In this document: positions 58,717 through 64,000 of the stretch, one piece after another | Layout: every line of letters begins with the position of its first letter | Position numbering within the stretch: the stretch's first letter is position 1 | Origin: Cerioporus squamosus | Taxonomy: Eukaryota; Basidiomycota; Agaricomycetes; Polyporales; Polyporaceae | Length of the DNA stretch: 64,000 nt | Assembly (NCBI GenBank): GCA_022592435.1 | Contig: JABYQS010000021.1 | Coordinates: forward strand, 124,001-188,000 | Reading direction: 5' to 3' | Notes under the pieces: model-generated | What the model saw: the letters and a program-made list of their open reading frames with translations, nothing else | What the model was told of the DNA's origin: nothing | Database searches by the model: none | Made by a program: the position numbers and the translations under genes

Positions 58717-60272
58717 ATGGCGCGTGTCTATGCCGATGTCAACGCAAGATTAGGTCCGTCCTGGTACGACTATGGTGAGCACGCTGTTCATGTGCTTCTG
58801 GCGTCCTCGTGGTTGCTGGACATGAATGCTGATGTGGTAGGCAGAGAACACGAAGGTGGATTGGAACGTCCCGGATCGGTATGAGATTGTGAGGCGGATA
58901 GGCGGTGGGCGGTACTCTGAGGTGAGTGGCAAGGTCCTTCGTGCGGTAGGATGGGGTCCTGAGCGGGTTGGGACCGCATGCGCTAGGTCTTCGAAGGGAT
59001 CGACTCGTCCAACGAGGAGTCGTGTGTCATCAAGGTCCTCAAGCCTATCGCGAAGAAGAAGATTAAGCGGGAAATCAAGATCCTCCGTAATCTGGCGGGA
59101 GGACCGAATGTCATACGGCTCATGGACATCGTGCACGATCCCCCATCGCGCTCCAACTCCCTCATCATGGAGTATGTCGAGAACACGGAGTGGAAGAACC
59201 TGTATGGGACGCTCACGGAGATGGAGATCAAGTTCTACCTCTTCCAGTTGCTACGGGTGAGTCGTCCTCAGAAGTCTCCAAAGTGAGATGAGAGCGGAGA
59301 TTAACGGTTGGGAATGGTGCTGGGTTAGGCCTTGGACTTCGTCCACTCGCGGGGGATCATACACCGAGACGTCAAGCCAGGGAACATCATGTTCGACCGT
59401 ACCCGACGCAAGGTAAGCGTACACGTCGGCAATTCCGTGCGCAGCGGCTCATATACCCCATCTAGCTACGATTGATCGATTGGGGTCTAGCGGAATTCTA
59501 CCACCCGGGAACGGAGCTCCATGTACGAGTCGCATCACGGTACTTCAAAGGCCCGGAGCTACTCGTAGGCTACAAGCATTACGACTACAGCCTGGACCTA
59601 TGGAGCGTCGGCACCATCCTCGCGGCCCTGGTACGTCGCTGTTGCTATGCAGCCTTGCTTCTCTGCTTCGTCCGTCTCATCCGCTGACTGCGAGTCCTGC
59701 GCGCCAGATCTTCCGCAGAGAACATTTCTTCCGAGGAAGGGACAACGAGGATCAGCTGCTCAAGATCGTTAAGGTGCTCGGGACGGACGACTTCGAGCGG
59801 TACCTGACGACATATGGGCTGTATCTGCAGACGTACAACGATGATCTCCTGCAAAGGTCAGTATTGAATTGTCTCGCACGAAGAAGCACGACGTCCTGAC
59901 GGTTGCTACCTAATGTTGCCCTCAACGCACCCTTGACGTTGCGCAGCTACACTAGGCAGCCCTGGAGCAGGTTCGTGACATCAGACAACAGAGCGAACGT
60001 AAACCCAGATGGCATCGACCTGCTCGACAAGCTGCTGCGGTACAACCCCAGGAGCGGGTCACTGCGGCGGAGGCGCTGGCCCACAGTTTCTTCAGTACGT
60101 ACAACGCCCTCCCACCTGCCGCCACAGCCACGCAGTGCTGATTGAACCCTCCGTCTCCTTTTCCCATGCGCGGGCTGGTTGGAACATTGGCGTCCGTTCA
60201 GATGCCGTACGCCTCGAGACGCCATCTAACCCCGCCGAGTGCGTGAGCGACTCCGGGTTCTACTCGACGTGA
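58717..60272 (+). CDS. Casein kinase 2 catalytic subunit alpha
   Basis: A constitutive Ser/Thr kinase of nucleus and cytosol. Start [19 protein letters not shown], then an intron. The glycine loop is [10 protein letters not shown] then [10 protein letters not shown]; the ATP lysine is in [20 protein letters not shown], with most of the CK2 basic cluster kept. The catalytic loop is [15 protein letters not shown], and the CK2-specific DWG motif is [37 protein letters not shown] and the C-lobe ([34 protein letters not shown]) follow. Compared with typical CK2 alpha, the His after KP in the catalytic loop is Gly, one Lys of the basic cluster is Ala, and the loop after the DDF helix differs, so it may be a divergent paralogue. 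The C-terminus after the last intron ([18 protein letters not shown]…) is uncertain. Confidence 0.88.
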
Positions 60273-63200
60273 TTGCCGACATGGCTCTGCAAGGGGCCTC
60301 AGTGCCATGCTCGCAACATCCTCGTCCCCGGCCACAACGATGCCATCCAATGGCTGGCTCGGGGTGGGAGGGGTGACAACACCATGACTACCGACTATCC
60401 GAATCTGACTCCGGCTTCAATCCCAATTTCCTGCTGGCCGACGCTGCGGAGATTGAGCGGTGAGAACCAGGCTTCAAAGGTTTCAAGTACACCACTTTCG
60501 CAGGACGCAGGACGGTTCTCCACCACACTTCGCCGCTTGCCGCTGCCGCTACCGCCACGGTTATTTATCACGCAAGAGTATCTATGTGCGCCCGCCATCT
60601 TTGTCCCCAGCCTCTCCCGCATATATGTGTACCCTAGAGTTTATATGGCTTTCTTTGTGTATGTGCTGGTTCTCCTCCCGCTCCCCTGTCCTGCTCTCGA
60701 GACTCGCACCGTACGGACCTCTTGACGAGTTATTGCTGTACGCTGTACTGTATGATACTAACGCACGCTTTTTCTGATGGTCTGTCCCCCGGTATTCGGT
60801 ATACATATGGTTTCGCTTCATTCGCATGGGTGGTTGCGACCGTCAGAGGGTGTGTGTGCCTGCGAGCTGCCATGCGAGCTCGGATATTGTCGCGAACGCT
60901 GGTTTCACAAGCAGAGCGTGACACCCATGGCCAATCGAAACGCCAACGTCAACGTCAAAGTCACCGTCAAAGACTCAAGTCAATGCCAAGCGTGCGCTCC
61001 CGAAGACGACCGCATGGTAGGTAGTGGCTTCTGCCACTAGGATTACAAGCCGAGCTGCAGGCACTTCCAGGCTCTCTCTGACCGGACACTATAACATACA
61101 GTCGGCTGCTCGTGCCCGACTTCCGGAGCGCAGAAACCTTGCTCAAAACTCTACTTGACATTCCATCCGGTGCGTGCCGACCCATAAAGCCGGCGGATGT
61201 GTGCGTGTGCTCCCTGCGAGCTCGCCGGACATTGCGCAATGTACGCGGAACTGACACAGTAGAGTGGCATGAATAGGATTGGGCGCATGAACGCGTGATG
61301 ACGTGCCGTTGGGCGACCGCCGGGGGAGTTGCCTGCAATTCCCTTTCTCCGCGGTGGCGAGTACGAGGGGGGATCCAGACACGTAACGCTGGGCTGGCAG
61401 CTGGCTGTCTGTGGCTTCTTCCCAAGGTCTCGTACGTATGCTTGCGCGGATGAGGCTAGGCATCATTATCATATGGGTTGCAGAAGGTTATTGCCAGGCT
61501 GGCGAGGATGTGGCGCGAGCTACGGGAGAAGGCCGCCTCGTTGTGCGCGGTTGTATCCACCTGACGAGGGCTCAGTAGACGGGCCAATGGAAGCAAAGGA
61601 AGCCGAAGGGTTTCGAATTCTCTGGTCGTGTGCGAGGCCCATAGTCCCCGGTCGGACTCGGCAGTGAAGCCCCGACACTCCGTAGCTATGGGGGATGCCA
61701 GCGGCTGATTTTCAGTGTTCGTTGGGTATGATTGGGATGGAGCGCAAGACGTACAAGTCTGCCGACACAACCTCGCGCGCGCACTACGTCCTGAGCCTTC
61801 GAGTGTTTGGCAATGGGTAAAGCGCGACGTCCGGAACCCCAATCCTTGCCTTGCGCTTTCTGCCGGTCAGATCTAGACTCCTGCCAATTTCTAACGATGC
61901 GCAGTCACTGTCAGTATATGTACAAGCGCACGATTCATGGAACGACGTACATCCGATTCGGAGATGTCGAAATCTCCGGAGAACAGGGGTGGAGCTCGCA
62001 AGCAATTAAACCATGATTCTCCCTGCTGCGCACATACGGCACCATCACGGGGAGGTGGGTGCTGCTGCAGTGCATAAGCTGCGTAAATCTCCTGTAAGAA
62101 CTACTCAGTATGAGCTCCAAAACCAGTATAGACTCCACGACAAACCGTGTTCAGCGGTGCCCAGTGACTAGCAAATTGCGTGCTATCCTCTGAACGCAAA
62201 GGTACCAAGCCGCAAGGTCCACGGTCGGGAACGCGGATGTGGGAGAGAAAATGCCACAGTAGAACGTCCGGATTCTTGGTTCACGAGTACGAGTACATTG
62301 ACGCACGTCCAATGCCAAGTCCGGTGTGCCGCCGGCGGCCTATGGCACGACACTGCGCAGGCGGGCGAGCACCGACGCGGCGGGTCCCGCCCGTTAACGC
62401 AACCCGAAACGACGGACAGCTTGAGCGAGTCGATCCAAGGCGCGACCGAGTGATCCAGTGAGAATGAATGTCGTTCCAGCTTCTCGGTGCTGCGGGCCAA
62501 CCGCCACATCCGGTAGCGTTGATTTGGCGTTGATGCAGTACATACTTGATCTCGCTTTCCTGGACTTTGCTGGAATTCCGTTGGAACGAGGGGCTAACAT
62601 CGCTTGACACATGTCGGTTAGGATGAACGCTGATGCAGTTCGAGGGATGATGGCATGGTTACGGTCATTCACGATACGTGCATGTCTACCGGGATTACCT
62701 GAGCTTCACGAGATCCTGTGGAACTTGGCCTCGGGAGGGGTCCTGTCAACCATCACCAATGCGTGAGACTGCAGTGAAGCACTCCGAGCTGCCTCGTTTC
62801 ACGAATAGGCAGGCAGCCTCCTCGCTCGCCCTCGAATGAAACATGCACTCCCGCCGTACGGCGGAGACACATATTCGCGAGTCAGTATGGGATCAAGAGT
62901 CTGAAATCAATAGAAACGAACGGTCACGCCGCTGCCAGCTGCGCCCGCCACCCGCTGCGCACGCGCCACAGCGACGACGAGTTGCCATATTTGGGAGGCG
63001 CGTGCCTGACTGGGAGGGTACTCGCGCCCCCTCGTCGCTGCACGGAGGTCGATTTCTCCGAGGAGTGACCGATGACAACGGTCGTCGAAGACTCGAAAGT
63101 TGCCATTCGAAGGAGCTGCAGGAGAATCGAGATACGGACTCACCCTTCAGGAGGATGTGGCTTGTTGCGAGTGTGGACCTCTATGTAGCAACGCGACGAA

Positions 63201-64000
63201 TGATGCGCCGCAGCATAACAGTACAGTACCAGTACTCGCACGATGAGGCTAACACGCATGGAGGACGATGCTCCAATACCAGAGGACGTCGGACCTGGAC
63301 GGAATGATGTGCGCTACTTGGCTGGAACAGCTGCGCGCTTGAGAGCGCAATGACACTGATTCGCGACAGCAGCGTGATGGATGGATCGCAGTGCGAGGAA
63401 TTTGGTTAGCTAGTCTGGGAGGATCGTCCTGAGTAAGCGTTCCGTGCTCGTCGTGGGTGCAATTAGAGCATTAGTGTTGGAAGTGCGCCATAGCTCGGGC
63501 GTGCGACTCTTAACACCTGAGGCCTGAGAACGGAGCTGCAGTCGGCGGCGTAGGGTTCTGGAGAGGATGCGCACCTGTTTTAAATGCTCGTGTGATGGAA
63601 ACATGGCCCATTCGGTGTTGCACGGATTGCGGCTTTGCCGTCCTTAAACGGATGATCCCCGACGCCGCAGAGTCGTCGCCGTCTCTCTTTCTTGTCGATG
63701 CCCAGTGTGGTGGACTCGCCCTCATTTCGAGAGGCTGCTGGTTCTAGTTAACCAGACAATTGGCATACTCCCACGGGATGCGGCGCGGACACAGGTTCTC
63801 TAAGCACAGCGCAAAGAGTCCGGGGCCCGAGGCGAAGGTGTTCGCGTTGATTTTCCCACTGAGGCGAGCTTTGACAACGCCATGACATAGGTGACCAAGA
63901 CATGTGGCCAGGATGACTGAGGATACCCACCGGCAGGCAGGGCTGCGTTGCAAGCCGGGCTTGGGCGCAGGGTGATGGTGATGGACGACGGGTTAGACTC
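60273..64000. other. Gene-poor right end
   Basis: About 3.7 kb with only short overlapping open frames, no domain motif and no spliceable model. A small tandem hexamer-like array (CAACGTCAACGTCAAAGTCA) lies near 60943–60962. I found no tRNA, transposon termini or repeats shared with the rest of the window. Confidence 0.5.

Overview
The window looks like a piece of a basidiomycete genome, most likely an Agaricomycete and possibly Polyporales. Genes are split by many short GT–AG introns of about 45–70 bp, base composition is moderately GC-rich, and the gene set fits: a velvet factor, a GPI-anchored sedolisin, a GLTP, F-box proteins, intron-containing histone genes and small secreted proteins. 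There is no bacterial, phage or CRISPR signature, and I saw no intact transposon.

Layout. The left edge (1–659) is the 3' end of a TOR kinase gene. It is followed by an RCC1-repeat/PHD-finger chromatin protein (934–3410, +), squalene synthase (3767–6088, -), a 66-residue ORF (6580–6780, +), an F-box/LRR-like protein (7399–9084, +) and a sedolisin protease (9284–11684, -). A coding-like tract of unknown nature (about 12948–13912) precedes a divergent histone H4/H3 pair (13929–15320). A long gene-poor stretch leads to a velvet regulator (17792–19495, +). A DHA1-type MFS transporter (22583–24490, +), a secreted beta-propeller lactonase-like protein (25215–26880, -), a single-pass membrane protein with two PPxY motifs (27870–28972, -) and mitoribosomal uL23m (30078–30980, +) come next.

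The most unusual part is 32–47.5 kb. A full-length TOR gene (36783–45230) lies between two direct copies of a segment carrying the same small secreted cysteine protein (34120–34611 and 45788–46276). The downstream copy also carries a broken-off tail of the MYND-finger gene that is intact in position at 32165–33230. With the TOR 3' end at the left edge, the window therefore holds parts of two TOR loci and the traces of several segmental duplications. The central TOR reading frame has two clear single-base frame breaks and the MYND gene has one; these are either sequence errors or real lesions.

The right third holds an F-box protein with a C-terminal zinc-finger-like segment (47642–50125, -), a protein with four repeated CxxC…W…H modules (52548–54735, -), a glycolipid transfer protein homologue with altered ligand-site residues (56594–57955, -) and a casein kinase 2 alpha catalytic subunit (58717–60272, +). 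The last 3.7 kb show no recognisable gene.

Functionally this is a mixture of housekeeping genes (TOR signalling, CK2, histones, sterol synthesis, mitochondrial translation) and accessory secreted or regulatory genes. I see no biosynthetic cluster. All exon boundaries were inferred by eye from reading-frame continuity and splice consensus; no alignments or database searches were run.
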